Assembly (NCBI RefSeq): GCF_026626705.1
Contig: NZ_JAPNKC010000001.1
Location: 620,001-684,000, forward strand
Reading direction: 5' to 3'
DNA length: 64,000 bases
Source of the DNA: Pyxidicoccus sp. MSG2
GTDB taxonomy: Bacteria > Myxococcota > Myxococcia > Myxococcales > Myxococcaceae
The notes under the pieces were generated by a model. The model was not told the origin of the DNA. It was given only the letters and a program-made list of their open reading frames with translations, and made no database searches. Below are positions 35,829 to 46,772 of this stretch, piece after piece. The translations under genes were made by a program, and so were the position numbers. Every line of letters starts with the position of its first letter. Positions within the stretch are counted from its first letter, which is position 1.

Positions 35829-37285
35829 GGGGAGGTCTCCTGGCACACGCTGGTGCCCTGGCGCGGGTCGCGCAGCTGGCGCGGGCCGATCCGCGCCACC
35901 ATCCGTGCGTCCTGCGGCCGGTCGAGGTCGGGAATGTCGATGACGGCGACGCGGCCGTCGCCGAAGGTGCTCGCGAAGAGGCGCGCCGAGTTGCCGCGCA
36001 CGTCCGCCGCCAGGCCGAAGGGCTGGGCGGGCTGGCTCGGGTCCTGCTCTCCCACCAGCACCTGGGCGACGAGCTGGCCCACCTCTTCGTCGAAGAGGGC
36101 GACGGCCTCGTCACCACTGCCCGTCACCGCGACGATGTTGCCGCGGCCCACGGTACGGGGAATGACCTCCACCTCGGAGGAGCCCTCGGGGAGGGGCACC
36201 GCGGTGACGACGTGAAGCGTCGGGAGGTCCTGGAGCGCGTTCTCCACGTCCATCACCAGCAGGGTGTCCGGCCCGCGCGCCAGCAGGTAGACGCGCTCGC
36301 GGTTCGGGTCCAGCACCGTGGGGTTCGCCACGGAGGGGCGCTGCACGACGGCGACACCGCGCGCCTCGCGCACGGAGTAGACCAGCTCCACGTCGCTCTC
36401 CAGCACGCGGTCCGTCGAGTTCCGGTCCACCAGCCGCAGGATGAAGCGCGCGGCCAGCGCCCCGAGCTGGGTGGACGAGGAGTTGCGTCCGGAGACGTAC
36501 ACGTACCGGCCGCCGAGGGCCGCGGAGTTCGCGGCGCCGGACAGCCGGCCGTTGGTGCCCAGCGGCGAGAAGTTGCCCACGCCCAGTGCGTCCCGGTTGG
36601 GGTCCGCCGCGGGGAGGTCGACCAGGTACGACTGGAACTCGGCCTCCCGGCCCGACTCCTCCGGCCCCACAATCTCCGAGTGGGTCACCCAGACGCGGGA
36701 GTCCGGGTTGGTGCGCTCCACGGTGACGCCCACCGGGCCCGGCGCCGACGGGATTCCGGCCGTGGCGCCCGGCACGTCGAGGAGCGACAGCGCGCCGTCG
36801 CGGCAGTCGCGTCCGCTGCCGCCCTGTACGCACGTCAGGCTGAGGCCGTCCGCCCCCACGTCGACGGCGTGCAGGAAGCTGCCCTCGGCGCGGGTCGGGA
36901 CGAACAGGCGCGGGCTGCGGCCGGGCGGGAGCCAGAGGGCCATCTCGCCCGCGAAGCTGTCGATCTGCACGTTCGCCGACGCGCCGACGCCCAGGTCCAC
37001 GAGGAGCGTCGCGCGGTCCTCTTCGACCGAGCGGGTGAAGGGCGCGCCGAACGGGCGGAGCCCCAGCGCATCCAGGTCCAGCGCGGACACCGCGCCGGAG
37101 TCGTAGCACTTGTCGAAGTTGGCGCTCGCCACGTAGAGGTACCCGTTGGTGGACGGGCCTCCGTCGGGATGCCAGAAGGCGAGGCCACTCGGGTAGACGA
37201 GGCGGGTGGACGGCGGAGGCCGCGGCTCGGGCGTGGTATCGCACGACACGAGCAGCAGCGCGGCGGTGAGGAGATGGGCGCGCAT
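35825..37285 (-). CDS. Lipoprotein with YVTN-like beta-propeller repeats
   Basis: 486 residues from ATG 37285. The signal peptide ends in a lipobox (LLLVSC, cysteine at about residue 15). The mature protein shows propeller-like strands: LVYPSGLAFWHPDGG, YLYVASANFDKCYDSGAV, RVYLLARGPDTLLVMDVE, NIVAVTGSGDEAVALFDEE and SARLFASTFGDGRVAVIDIPD, the last being a typical YVTN-type blade. Cysteine pairs suggest disulfides. No function can be named. Its stop overlaps the following lipoprotein start by four bases. Confidence 0.82.
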   Translation of the reverse strand: MRAHLLTAALLLVSCDTTPEPRPPPSTRLVYPSGLAFWHPDGGPSTNGYLYVASANFDKCYDSGAVSALDLDALGLRPFGAPFTRSVEEDRATLLVDLGVGASANVQIDSFAGEMALWLPPGRSPRLFVPTRAEGSFLHAVDVGADGLSLTCVQGGSGRDCRDGALSLLDVPGATAGIPSAPGPVGVTVERTNPDSRVWVTHSEIVGPEESGREAEFQSYLVDLPAADPNRDALGVGNFSPLGTNGRLSGAANSAALGGRYVYVSGRNSSSTQLGALAARFILRLVDRNSTDRVLESDVELVYSVREARGVAVVQRPSVANPTVLDPNRERVYLLARGPDTLLVMDVENALQDLPTLHVVTAVPLPEGSSEVEVIPRTVGRGNIVAVTGSGDEAVALFDEEVGQLVAQVLVGEQDPSQPAQPFGLAADVRGNSARLFASTFGDGRVAVIDIPDLDRPQDARMVARIGPRQLRDPRQGTSVCQETSP

Positions 37286-37472
37286 CAGAGGGGGGCGGAG
37301 TGTAGGAAGGGGCCTCCCCCCGGGCAACCGGAAACGGGGCCCGTCATTCCCGGGCGCCCGACAGCGGACGTCACGGCACCCCCAGGGGCCCGCGACGTCC
37401 CTGGAAGTCATACCTCTCCCTCCGGAGGCCTGCTTCATCCCCCGGAGGGCAACCAACCGTGCGCGGTGGCGC

Positions 37473-39573
37473 TCAGGCCGCCGCGGACGCCTCAGCCTGG
37501 ATCTTCGAGAAGTCGGCCACCTGGTTGAACAGGGCGCCAATCTCCGTGAGGAGCCGGATGCGGTTCTCACGCAATTCCTTGTCCTCGGCCATCACCATCA
37601 CCTTGTCGAAGAAGGTGTCTACGGCGGGCTTGAGGCCGGTGATTTCGCGAAGGGCGCCGGCGAAGTCGTCCGCCTGCACCAGCCCCGTCACCGTGTTGCG
37701 AGCCTGGGTGAAGGCGGTGTGCAGGTGGCGCTCCGGCTCGTCCACCAGCTTCTGCGGGTTGATCTGCCCGCCCTTCACGTCCTTGCCCTGCTTCTCCACG
37801 ATGTTGGCCACGCGCTTGAAGGCCACGGCCAGGGGCTGGAAGTCCGCGCGGCCGACGATGAGGCTCAGGGCCTCCAGCCGCTTCTGCGCGGCCACGAGGT
37901 CGTCGAAGCCGGCGGCCAGCACCGCCTCCACCACGTCCGTGCGGTACTGGTCCGCCCACAGCGCCTTGAGGCGGCCGCGGAAGAACTCCAGCACCTGCTC
38001 GCGCGGGGCGGGCTCGCCGGCCTTGCGCTTGACGTTGGTGAGCTTCGGGGCGAGCAGCCGCAGCGCCTCGTCCACGGCGGCGGCGAGGCTGAAGCGGTAG
38101 CCGCGGCCCAGCACCAGCCGGATGATGGCGATGCACGCGCGCCGCAGGGCGAACGGGTCCGCCGCGCCGGAGGGCGCCTTGCCGATGGCGAAGATGCCCG
38201 TCAGCGAGTCGAGCCGGTCCGCGATGCCGATGAGCGCGCCCGCGTCCTGCGTGGGCAGCGCGTCCTCGGCGCCGCGCGGCAGGTAGTGCTCGTAGATGGC
38301 CTGCGCCACCGCCTCCGGCTCGCCGCTGGCGCGCGCGTACTCGCGGCCCATGACGCCCTGGAGCTCGGGGAACTCACCCACCATGCCGGTGACGAGGTCC
38401 GCCTTGGCCAGCGTGGCGGCGCGCTCAATCGTGGCCGACTCCCCTGCCCTGCCGGTGTTCTGCGCCAGCCACATGCCGAGCGAGCGGAAGCGCTCCACCT
38501 TCTCCAGATAGGTGCCGAGCTGGTTCTGCCACACCACGCGGCCCAGCTTCTCCACGCGGTCCTGCAGCGGCGTCTTGCGGTCCTCGTCGAAGAAGAATCG
38601 GCCGTCCGCGAGGCGCGAGGCCAGCACGCGCTGGTAGCCGCGCAGGCTGAGCTGCTCGTCGCGCACCGGCGTGTTGGACACGGCGATGAACTTCGGCAGC
38701 AGCTTGCCGCCCGCGTCCACCAGCGAGAAGTAGCGCTGGTGGCTCTTCATCTCCTGCACCAGCACCTCGGGGGGCAGGTCCAGGTGGCGCGCCTCGAAGC
38801 TGCCCACCACGGGGTTGGGCTGCTCCACCAGGTTCGTCACCTGGTCCACGAGCGACGCGTCCTCCAGCAGCTGACCACCGGCCTTCTTCGCCGCCGCGCC
38901 GAGCTTCTCCACCAGTTGCGCGCGGCGCTTCGCCACGTCCGCCACCACGTGCGCCTTCTCCAGCGCCCCCTCGTAGTCCGCGGGCGCCTTCAGCTCGATG
39001 GGCCCGCCCGAGAGGAAGCGGTGGCCGTACGTGGTGCGGCCGCTCTTCACGTCGCCGAAGATGACAGGCAGCACGTCGCCGCCCAGCAGCGCCACCAGCC
39101 ACTGCACCGGGCGCGCGAAGGACTGGTCCACGTCACCCCAGCGCATGGACTTCTTGAAGTTGATGGAGTGCACCGCCGTGTGCAGCGCCTCCTGGAGGAT
39201 GTCCGCCGCGGGGCGGCCCTTCTCCTCCACGCGCGCGGACAGGTACTCGCCCTTGGGCGTCGTGGCGCGGCCCAGCTTGTCGACCGACAGCTTGAGGCTC
39301 TCGGCGAACTTCTCCGCCGCCTTGGTGGGGTTGCCCTGCGCGTCGAAGGCCGCCTTGGCGCTGGGCCCCAGCACCTCCTTCACGATGTCCTCGCCCGCGT
39401 CCGCCACACCCTTCACCCACACCGCCAGGCGCCGCGGGGTGCCGAAGACGCGGACCTCGCCGTGCTTCAGCCGGGCCTCGGCCATGCGCTCGGTGAGCAC
39501 CCGCTGGAGGTCCTCCAACGCCGGACCGATGAACGACGCCGGAATCTCCTCGGCGCCCACTTCCAGCAGCAGG

Positions 39574-39584
<11 letters not shown>
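37473..39584 (-). CDS. glyS: Glycine--tRNA ligase beta subunit
   Basis: 703 residues from GTG 39584, with GGAGG six bases upstream and the family start [18 protein letters not shown]. Later landmarks are [32 protein letters not shown] and the C-terminal DALR-type anticodon-binding end ([20 protein letters not shown]). The beta subunit helps the alpha subunit charge tRNA-Gly in the alpha2beta2 enzyme. The first 11 bases overlap the end of glyQ, so the two are translationally coupled, matching equal stoichiometry. Confidence 0.97.
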
Positions 39585-40566
<982 letters not shown>

Positions 40567-40648
40567 GACTGGCGGATCCTTCTCGCAGTGCGTCGAAGGA
40601 GAAACGCGCGGACCCTAGTGAGGGGGGTCCAGAGCGTCAAGGACGCGG

Positions 40649-42910
40649 TCACTCCTTGTACAGAGGGAGGTCCGCCAGTCGAATCTGAATCTTCGTCACC
40701 TCGCCCGGCTTGACGGGCGCGGACAGGAGCCTGCTCGCAGCCTCCGCGTCCGTGGGGTCGACCACGCGCAGGCGGTAGGTGCCCACCGGCAGCGGCATCT
40801 TCTGCAACGGTGTGGTGCCCAACTGGGTGGCCCCGTCGAACACCGCGGCGCGAGGCACCGTCTGGAGGGTGAGCCACCCGAGCCCCGCCTTCGCGGCCCC
40901 CTTGGGCGTACTGGTGTCCAGCACCTCACCCACGTCGTCCGGATTCTGCGTCACCGTGGTGACGGGCTCAGGGGCAGCCGCCTCCGCCGGGGTGCGCGCG
41001 CGCTTCACCGTCCTGCCCGTGTCGGTGCCCGAGGGCTCTCGCGAAGCGGTGGCTCCGTCCTTCGCCTTGCGGCCGGGCGAGGACCGCGTCGCCTTGGAGT
41101 CAGGACGGGTCCCCTGCCCTTCTTCGCTGGGGGCGGGGGCCTCGGTGTCCGCGGCCACGGCGGGCTCGGTGGCCGGCGGGGTCTCCTCCACGCCGCGCGG
41201 GAAGCCCGGCGGAGGACCTGCCTTCTGGGGCGGAGGCCAGGCCCCGCTGGCGGCGGGGTCCACCGGTGGCGCGGGGTCCAGCTCCGCCTTCACCCAGGCC
41301 TTCGCGGACTCATAGGCGGGGACGAACTGCGCGCGGACCATGGGCAGCGTCGCGAGCCAGCCCAGGCCGCCCAGCAGCGCGAGCAGGAACAGCCGGCCCA
41401 CCCAGCGCGACGCAGGGCGCGCGGCCGGCGTCTCCATGGGCGTGTCGGAGCGCGGGGCCGCACGCGCCGCCGGGCGTGCACCCGGGCGCGGAGGCCGCGT
41501 GCGGAAGCGCTGCGTCGCCAGATCACTGGGCTCGTCGAAGGTCTCCGCGGCCTCGGCCTCGGGCGCCTCCTGGCGGGGCGCGGGGCGGGGCCGGGGCGTG
41601 CGCGTGATGGGCGCCGCGTCCTGCGCGGGCCGGGGCGGGCGCGGGGTGGGCGCGGCGGCCTCCGTGGGGCGCCGCTGGGGCACCGGCTTGGGGCCACTGC
41701 CACTGCTGGCGGGGGCGACGCGCGTGGCTGCCGCCTCGGTGGGACGGCGCTGGGGCACCGGCTTGGGCCCACTGCCAGCACGGGTGGGGGTGGCGCTCTC
41801 CGTGGGGACGGAGGGCGCGAGGCGCGTCCGCTTCGCCGGCACCTGCGCGGTGGGCGCGCTGTCCCCGCCGCCGTCGTCCTGCTGGAGGGCGCCGGCCACC
41901 TCGCTGACGCGCGCGTCCTCCGCGCTGCTGGCGAGCTCCAGGAGCGTGCGCGTCTTCTGCCGCTTGTCCGCGAACAGGTCACCCATCACCGCGGTGATGC
42001 CGTCCTCGTCGAACAACTCCGAGCCGAGCGCCGCCTCGATGGCGCGCGACATCTCCCGGCCGCTGGTGAAGCGCTGGGACGCGTCGCGCGACAGGGCGCG
42101 CAGCGCCACGGCCTCCAGGGCCTCGGGCACGTCCGGGTTGATGGAGCGGGGTGCCGGAATGTCGCTCTCGACAATCTGCAGCATCACCGCGGCCTCGTGC
42201 GGGCCGTTGAACAGCCGCTGGCCGCAGAGCAGCTCGTGCAGCATGACGCCCACGGAGAACAGGTCGCTGCGGCCGTCCAGGGGCGCGCCGCGCACCTGCT
42301 CCGGGGACATGTAGCCGCTGGTCCCCTTCACCGTGCCCACCTGCGTGCGGCCCAGCCGCCCGCGCGCCTTGGCGATGCCGAAGTCGATCACCTTCACGAC
42401 GCCGTCGTAGGTGAGCATCACGTTCTTCGGGGACACGTCGCGGTGCACCACCACCGCGGGCCGGCCCGACGGATCCGTGAAGTGGTGCGCGTAGTGCAGG
42501 CCCAGGCAGGCATCCCGGATGACGCGCCCGATGAAGCCCATGGGCAGCGCGTAGCCCTGCCGCGCGGTGGCCTTCACCACCTGCTCGAGGTTCTGCCCTG
42601 GCAGGAACTCCATGGCGAGGTACAGCTCACCGCCCTCCTCGCCCAGGTCGAACACCTGCCCGATGTTCGCGTGCGAGAAGGCCGCGGTGATGCGCGCCTC
42701 GTCGAGGAACATCTTGACGAACTGCTCGTCCTTCTTGATGTCCGGGAGGATCTGCTTCACCGCGACGAACTTGCGGAAGCCGCCGGGGCCCGAGGTGAAC
42801 GCAAGGAAGAGCTCCGCCATGCCGCCCATCGAGAGGCGGGTGAGGATCTCGTATTTTCCGATGCGCCTCCCCCGATCGGGATCTTCTCCGGCGCCACCCA
42901 ACATGGCCAT
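40649..42910 (-). CDS. Transmembrane Ser/Thr protein kinase with PEGA-like C-terminal domain
   Basis: 753 residues. Catalytic domain at about 18-285: glycine loop LSMGGMAELF, ATP lysine in FVAVKQIL, HRDVSPKNVM loop, VIDFGIAKA (DFG) and GYMSPEQVRG. A long Pro/Ala/Thr-rich cytoplasmic linker carries a duplicated GSGPKPVPQRRPTEAAA segment. One membrane helix (LFLLALLGGLGWLATLPMV, about 500) leads to a periplasmic region whose end (TVPRAAVFDGATQLGTTPLQ, then VGTYRLRV) resembles a PEGA domain. Such kinases phosphorylate FHA-binding targets; the four FHA genes 7-15 kb away are possible partners by proximity only. ATG 42910 or 42904 could be the start. Confidence 0.95.
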   Translation of the reverse strand: MAMLGGAGEDPDRGRRIGKYEILTRLSMGGMAELFLAFTSGPGGFRKFVAVKQILPDIKKDEQFVKMFLDEARITAAFSHANIGQVFDLGEEGGELYLAMEFLPGQNLEQVVKATARQGYALPMGFIGRVIRDACLGLHYAHHFTDPSGRPAVVVHRDVSPKNVMLTYDGVVKVIDFGIAKARGRLGRTQVGTVKGTSGYMSPEQVRGAPLDGRSDLFSVGVMLHELLCGQRLFNGPHEAAVMLQIVESDIPAPRSINPDVPEALEAVALRALSRDASQRFTSGREMSRAIEAALGSELFDEDGITAVMGDLFADKRQKTRTLLELASSAEDARVSEVAGALQQDDGGGDSAPTAQVPAKRTRLAPSVPTESATPTRAGSGPKPVPQRRPTEAAATRVAPASSGSGPKPVPQRRPTEAAAPTPRPPRPAQDAAPITRTPRPRPAPRQEAPEAEAAETFDEPSDLATQRFRTRPPRPGARPAARAAPRSDTPMETPAARPASRWVGRLFLLALLGGLGWLATLPMVRAQFVPAYESAKAWVKAELDPAPPVDPAASGAWPPPQKAGPPPGFPRGVEETPPATEPAVAADTEAPAPSEEGQGTRPDSKATRSSPGRKAKDGATASREPSGTDTGRTVKRARTPAEAAAPEPVTTVTQNPDDVGEVLDTSTPKGAAKAGLGWLTLQTVPRAAVFDGATQLGTTPLQKMPLPVGTYRLRVVDPTDAEAASRLLSAPVKPGEVTKIQIRLADLPLYKE
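41652..41777. repeat. Direct repeat of about 50 bases in the kinase linker
   Basis: Two near-identical copies (about 41652-41702 and 41728-41777) encode GSGPKPVPQRRPTEAAA twice. Recent duplication within the coding sequence; seen directly. Confidence 0.75.
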
Positions 42911-42921
42911 TTAGCGCGCGC

Positions 42922-43332
42922 ATGTTAGCCCCCGGCGTCGCTCGCGCCAATGATCCACGCCCGGAAAGCGCCCTACCCGGCAGGCAGGGCTCCGACCTCC
43001 AGCGGTATCGCGTCGCACGGCCCCCCGACGGGGAGTCCTTCGGCGACAGCTTCGCGCGGCCGTGGCCCCGGATTCAGCGCTGGAGCATCCACGACGTCTC
43101 CGATCTGCGATGCCCCATCGTGCGCTTCCACGGCGCCCACACCCTGAGCGTGTCCGCGAAGCTCACCAACGAGTGGCACGCCCGACTGCGCGCACCGGAG
43201 ATGCAACGCGTCTCGTTCGAGCACTCCGCGCACAGGCTCTTCGAGGAGCCCGGGAAGGTGTTCCAGCACCTGCCGCAGGACGTGCGCCCGCTCGCCCTGA
43301 AGCACGAGCCCACATCGTCCTCCATGCCCTGA
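42922..43332 (+). pseudogene. Remnant of an alpha/beta hydrolase (C-terminal piece)
   Basis: 136-codon frame. Residues from about 60 on (LRCPIVRFHGAHTLSVSAKL, RLRAPEMQRVSFEHSAHRLF, EEPGKVFQHLPQDV) read like the end of a proline-iminopeptidase-like alpha/beta hydrolase: strand 7 with GxxD, and EHSAH with the catalytic histidine. The usual aspartate is replaced by threonine (GAHT), and the whole nucleophile half is absent. The upstream sequence to the kinase start is only 11 bases. I read this as a truncated, inactive gene left by a rearrangement; an expressed short protein is less likely. Confidence 0.65.
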
Positions 43333-43417
43333 AGGGCCACACCTCACGGGATGGACAGTTGTCGAAGCGCTGTGGGATATTTGACAGCTGCGAAGTTTTC
43401 CGTCCGGCTCAATCCGG

Positions 43418-44428
43418 TTGGTTGAGCCGCCTGCGTCCTATCGCTTCGGCCCGAGCTTCCAAATGCTCCTTCATCAACGCCTGAGAGAAGGGCAGCGCGA
43501 GTACCTCCTGCTCGCACTGCATGACCCACTCCCCGAAGGCTGCCAGCCGCTGGATGCCGGCCGAGGGTGGACGCTGGAGCGCCGGCTGCGGCAGCTCGCA
43601 CAGGACGAGTCAAACCTGAGGACGCTGAGCACGCTGGTGCAGGCGCACGGCCCCCTGGGCCGGCATGCGACGCGCACGGCGGAGGACGTAGTGAAGCAGG
43701 CGGCCACGCTGCTCTCCTTCGGCCACCTGCGGCTGGCCCTGGCGCCGCCGCCCGCGCGCTACGGCGCGCCCGCCTTCCCGGAGGAGATACCGAAGCAGGA
43801 GCCGCCCGTCACTCCCGACGAGGACGTGACGCTGCGCCTGCAGGTGGTGGACGACGCCTCCGACGGCCCCATCTCCGGCATCAAGCTGCGCATCCTGTTC
43901 GCGGACAAGACGGAGAAGGAAGTCACCACGGACGCCGACGGCAACGTCAACCTGGAGAAGGTGCCCAGGGGCAACTTCGATGTGCTGTCCCTCATCGACG
44001 GCGCGACGCTGAGCAACAGCGTGGCGATGGTCCGCACCGGCGGCCCGTGGTCCGGCCAGAAGCCCGCGAAGACGGGCACGAAGTCCAAGGCCAATTCGGA
44101 GCGCGTGCTGGTGAAGGTGACCGAGCACCGCGTCATCGACGGCGAGACGATGGACAGCGTTGCCGAGATGTATGACCTCACCGCGGATGACCTCTCCCAG
44201 TTCAATTGGGAGACGACGGACCCGGCCGAGGTTCAGCAGCGCCTGGAAATCTCGGTGGGCTGCACGCGCAAGGACGAGGGCGGCAAGTTCGTGTTCAGCC
44301 GCGACGACGACCCCGGCATCCTCTACGTGCCCCGCCCCGTGGCGCTGAGCGGGCTGGCGGTGGACCAGAGCCACATCCTCCGCGTGAAGCGCGCCCGCAG
44401 GCCGCAGCCCTTCAGCTTCTCCATCTGA
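43418..44428 (+). CDS. LysM-like protein heading the wall-hydrolase cluster
   Basis: 336 residues from TTG 43418 (MVEPPASYRFGPSF); ATG 43463 is possible, and no clear ribosome-binding site decides. No signal peptide. An N-terminal helical part (about 1-110) is followed by a carboxypeptidase-regulatory-like beta domain (VTLRLQVVDDASDGPISGIK, TTDADGNVNLEKVPRGNFDV) and a LysM-like module (VKVTEHRVIDGETMDSVAEM, LTADDLSQFNW). LysM modules bind peptidoglycan glycan. It opens the plus-strand set that runs to 53337, and would suit a carrier or wall-binding adaptor for the two hydrolases downstream. That role is inference. Confidence 0.72.
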   Translation: MVEPPASYRFGPSFQMLLHQRLREGQREYLLLALHDPLPEGCQPLDAGRGWTLERRLRQLAQDESNLRTLSTLVQAHGPLGRHATRTAEDVVKQAATLLSFGHLRLALAPPPARYGAPAFPEEIPKQEPPVTPDEDVTLRLQVVDDASDGPISGIKLRILFADKTEKEVTTDADGNVNLEKVPRGNFDVLSLIDGATLSNSVAMVRTGGPWSGQKPAKTGTKSKANSERVLVKVTEHRVIDGETMDSVAEMYDLTADDLSQFNWETTDPAEVQQRLEISVGCTRKDEGGKFVFSRDDDPGILYVPRPVALSGLAVDQSHILRVKRARRPQPFSFSI

Positions 44429-44492
44429 GGCGGGAGGGCGCCGGGGGGCATTGAGAGCCGCTGGGAACGTAGAATCGCGCCAGGTGACTCGA

Positions 44493-45593
44493 ATGGGGAT
44501 GACGACGCACAGGACTCGGAGGGCGACGGGCTCGACCCGTGCGCTCGCGCCGTGCGCGCGCTGGCTGCGCGCCTGTGTGCTGGTCCTCTCCGCGGCGGTG
44601 CCCGTTGCATCAGCCCGGGCGGCGGAGCCTTCCGCGAGCCCCACGCGCTGCTCGAAGCCGGAGTTCACGAAGAGCCGCCGGAGCGCCGAGGCGCTCTACC
44701 GCGACGGCAGGTACGCGGAAGCCGTCGGACTGCTGCGTCAGGTGAAGGAGTCCTGCTGGAGCGCGCTGGACGCCACGGACCGGGGCTGGCTGGTGTCCGA
44801 CCTCGGCCTGGCCGCGCTGCGCGCCGGTCAGCCGGAGGTGTGCCGGCAGGTACTCGACGAGGCGCCCGCGGAGCTCGACGCGCAGTCTCGCGTGGCGAAG
44901 GCCATCGTCCACAACCGGGGCCTCTGCCAGGGAGAGGGCGGCTTCCCGGTGCAGGTCTTCTTCTCGGGACTCCTCATCTCCTCGCCCACGGAGGCACCCG
45001 AGGCCCTGACGCGCGAGTGGCCCCATGTCCTCGAGCTGCGCGACGGGCGGCTCCCCCAGCGGAGCGACCGTGAAATCGACCGCTGCACCGAAGCAGAGGG
45101 CGTGGCGCTGGATGACCTCGACGTCACGGCCACGATTGAAATCCAACCCGCCCGGGCGCGGCTCCTGCGCTGCCGTGCGCTGAAGAAGGTGACGCAGGCC
45201 CGGCCCTCGCGGGTGAGCTACGTCCGGGACCTCTTCTCCACGAAGGCGCTCGGCAATGTCCTTCCGGCGGACCTCGCCCCGGCCTTCGCTCCCGGCGAGG
45301 ACGAGGAGCGCGCACAGGCCGGCCGCGAGGGCCGGACGTGGAGCAGTCTCGACCGCAAGGTGCGCTTCGAGCCGGACCCCGACCGCAAGGGGACCCTCCG
45401 GGTCCAGGGCAACGGTGTGTCGGGCATCCTGGCGCTGTGGGCGATGGGAGACTTCAACGGTGACGGCGTCGAAGATGCCGTCGTGGATCGCAGCATGAGC
45501 CCCGAGGGTGGCAGCGCGGTCGACATGGCCACCTTCCTGCTGACGCGCACCCGCCCCGGCGGCGTGCTGACCGTCCTCGAGCGAATGGAATAG
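44493..45593 (+). CDS. Exported hypothetical protein (possible partner/immunity protein)
   Basis: 366 residues from ATG 44493. An unusually long Arg/Thr-rich N-region precedes a signal peptide (ACVLVLSAAVPVASARAAE). The mature part starts with a helical, TPR-like region (SAEALYRDGRYAEAVGLLRQ) and ends with a calcium-loop-like stretch, GDFNGDGVEDAVVD, of the FG-GAP/dockerin type. Several cysteines are paired. Function unknown. It ends seven bases before the next exported gene and shares with it the Asp-rich C-terminal loop, so the two may be related. Confidence 0.75.
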   Translation: MGMTTHRTRRATGSTRALAPCARWLRACVLVLSAAVPVASARAAEPSASPTRCSKPEFTKSRRSAEALYRDGRYAEAVGLLRQVKESCWSALDATDRGWLVSDLGLAALRAGQPEVCRQVLDEAPAELDAQSRVAKAIVHNRGLCQGEGGFPVQVFFSGLLISSPTEAPEALTREWPHVLELRDGRLPQRSDREIDRCTEAEGVALDDLDVTATIEIQPARARLLRCRALKKVTQARPSRVSYVRDLFSTKALGNVLPADLAPAFAPGEDEERAQAGREGRTWSSLDRKVRFEPDPDRKGTLRVQGNGVSGILALWAMGDFNGDGVEDAVVDRSMSPEGGSAVDMATFLLTRTRPGGVLTVLERME

Positions 45594-45599
45594 CCGAAC

Positions 45600-46772
45600 A
45601 TGAGCGGGACAATCCCCATGAACGCTGGCAGTGCCTCCCTCCGGTCCGCCGGACTCCCACGCCCCGCGTGGCCGGCCATCCTCACCCTGCTGACGTTGGC
45701 GTGTGTCACGCCCCCCACTCCGGCGGACGCCTCGCAGCCGCCAGCGGCTTCTGGCGCGGCGGCCTGCGATGGCGGCAACTGCGGCGCGCCGAAGCCTCAG
45801 CAAGCCCAGGCGACCCCTCCCGCTACGCCCCCGGCCTCCACGCCCGCTGCAGCTCCGGCAACGCCCGCGGCGACGCCTCCTGCTCCCGTGACGCCGCCTC
45901 CGAGCAGCCCCGTGGCGGCGACTCCCGCGCCTTCGAGCGCGCCCACAACGGCACACGCCGAGTCGCCCTGCGATGCCGACTGGGTGGATGGCCAGGCGCT
46001 CATCATCGTGCAGGGCGAGCGGCAGGACGATGGCAAGCCGCTCACGCCCTTCAGACCCTCCGACCCCATGTATCCCTATGAGCTCCGCGGAAGCCGCTTC
46101 CTCTTCGGCGGGCAGGGCACCGTCTTCACGGCGGTGGGCAGGTTCGAGGACCCAGAGGAAGCCGAAGCGGCGTTGAAGCGGATGGAGCGAGAGATGCCCA
46201 GCACCCGCTCCGTCCTGACGACCCTGGGGCCGTATCTGGTGCCCGAGTCACCCAAGTGCCGGCCAAGCCGGGTGGCCCGCGGGAAGAATCCTGTCATCGA
46301 TGCCGCCTCGTGGATTGTCGAGAAGGAAGGCGTGCTCCTGGCCGGCTCCCAGACGCAGTGCAAGAACGGCAAGCTGACCAAGAAAGTCACCGTCATGTCC
46401 TGCGACGGGATGAAGAACCTGATGACCGACACCTCGGAGCACGTGTGCGACCACGACCGGCATGTCGACACCTGCGTGTACACCCTGGCGCCGGGAGTCG
46501 TCTTCCTCAAGCACGCCTATACGCTGAACGGAGTGAACTCCATCCAGGGGCGTGCCCTGGACGTGCGCAAGAAGAAGGTGGTCTTCAAACAGGACATCAC
46601 CAACGGCAGCGGGCTGCCGGGCGGTGACCCGGAGAACACGCCCCGGACGGACTTCGAGGACGTCGACCAGGACGGAATCCCCGAACTCGTGGTGAGCGTG
46701 CCAGACAAGGGCGAGCGCACCTCGGTGCGCAAGTGGCGGCAGGGCAAGTTCGTCGACACGAGGTCGCCATGA
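45600..46772 (+). CDS. Lipoprotein, possible periplasmic partner of the M15 hydrolase
   Basis: 390 residues. The signal peptide has a lipobox (LTLAC, cysteine at about residue 35). A Pro/Ala/Thr linker (about 40-120) would let the globular part reach from the membrane. The C-terminus has an EF-hand-like loop DFEDVDQDGIPELVVSVPDK, and six or more cysteines. The stop overlaps the start of the large hydrolase (ATGA at 46769-46772), so the two are made together. Exported, coupled genes placed just before a wall hydrolase are typical of protective proteins; this is inference. Confidence 0.78.
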   Translation: MSGTIPMNAGSASLRSAGLPRPAWPAILTLLTLACVTPPTPADASQPPAASGAAACDGGNCGAPKPQQAQATPPATPPASTPAAAPATPAATPPAPVTPPPSSPVAATPAPSSAPTTAHAESPCDADWVDGQALIIVQGERQDDGKPLTPFRPSDPMYPYELRGSRFLFGGQGTVFTAVGRFEDPEEAEAALKRMEREMPSTRSVLTTLGPYLVPESPKCRPSRVARGKNPVIDAASWIVEKEGVLLAGSQTQCKNGKLTKKVTVMSCDGMKNLMTDTSEHVCDHDRHVDTCVYTLAPGVVFLKHAYTLNGVNSIQGRALDVRKKKVVFKQDITNGSGLPGGDPENTPRTDFEDVDQDGIPELVVSVPDKGERTSVRKWRQGKFVDTRSP

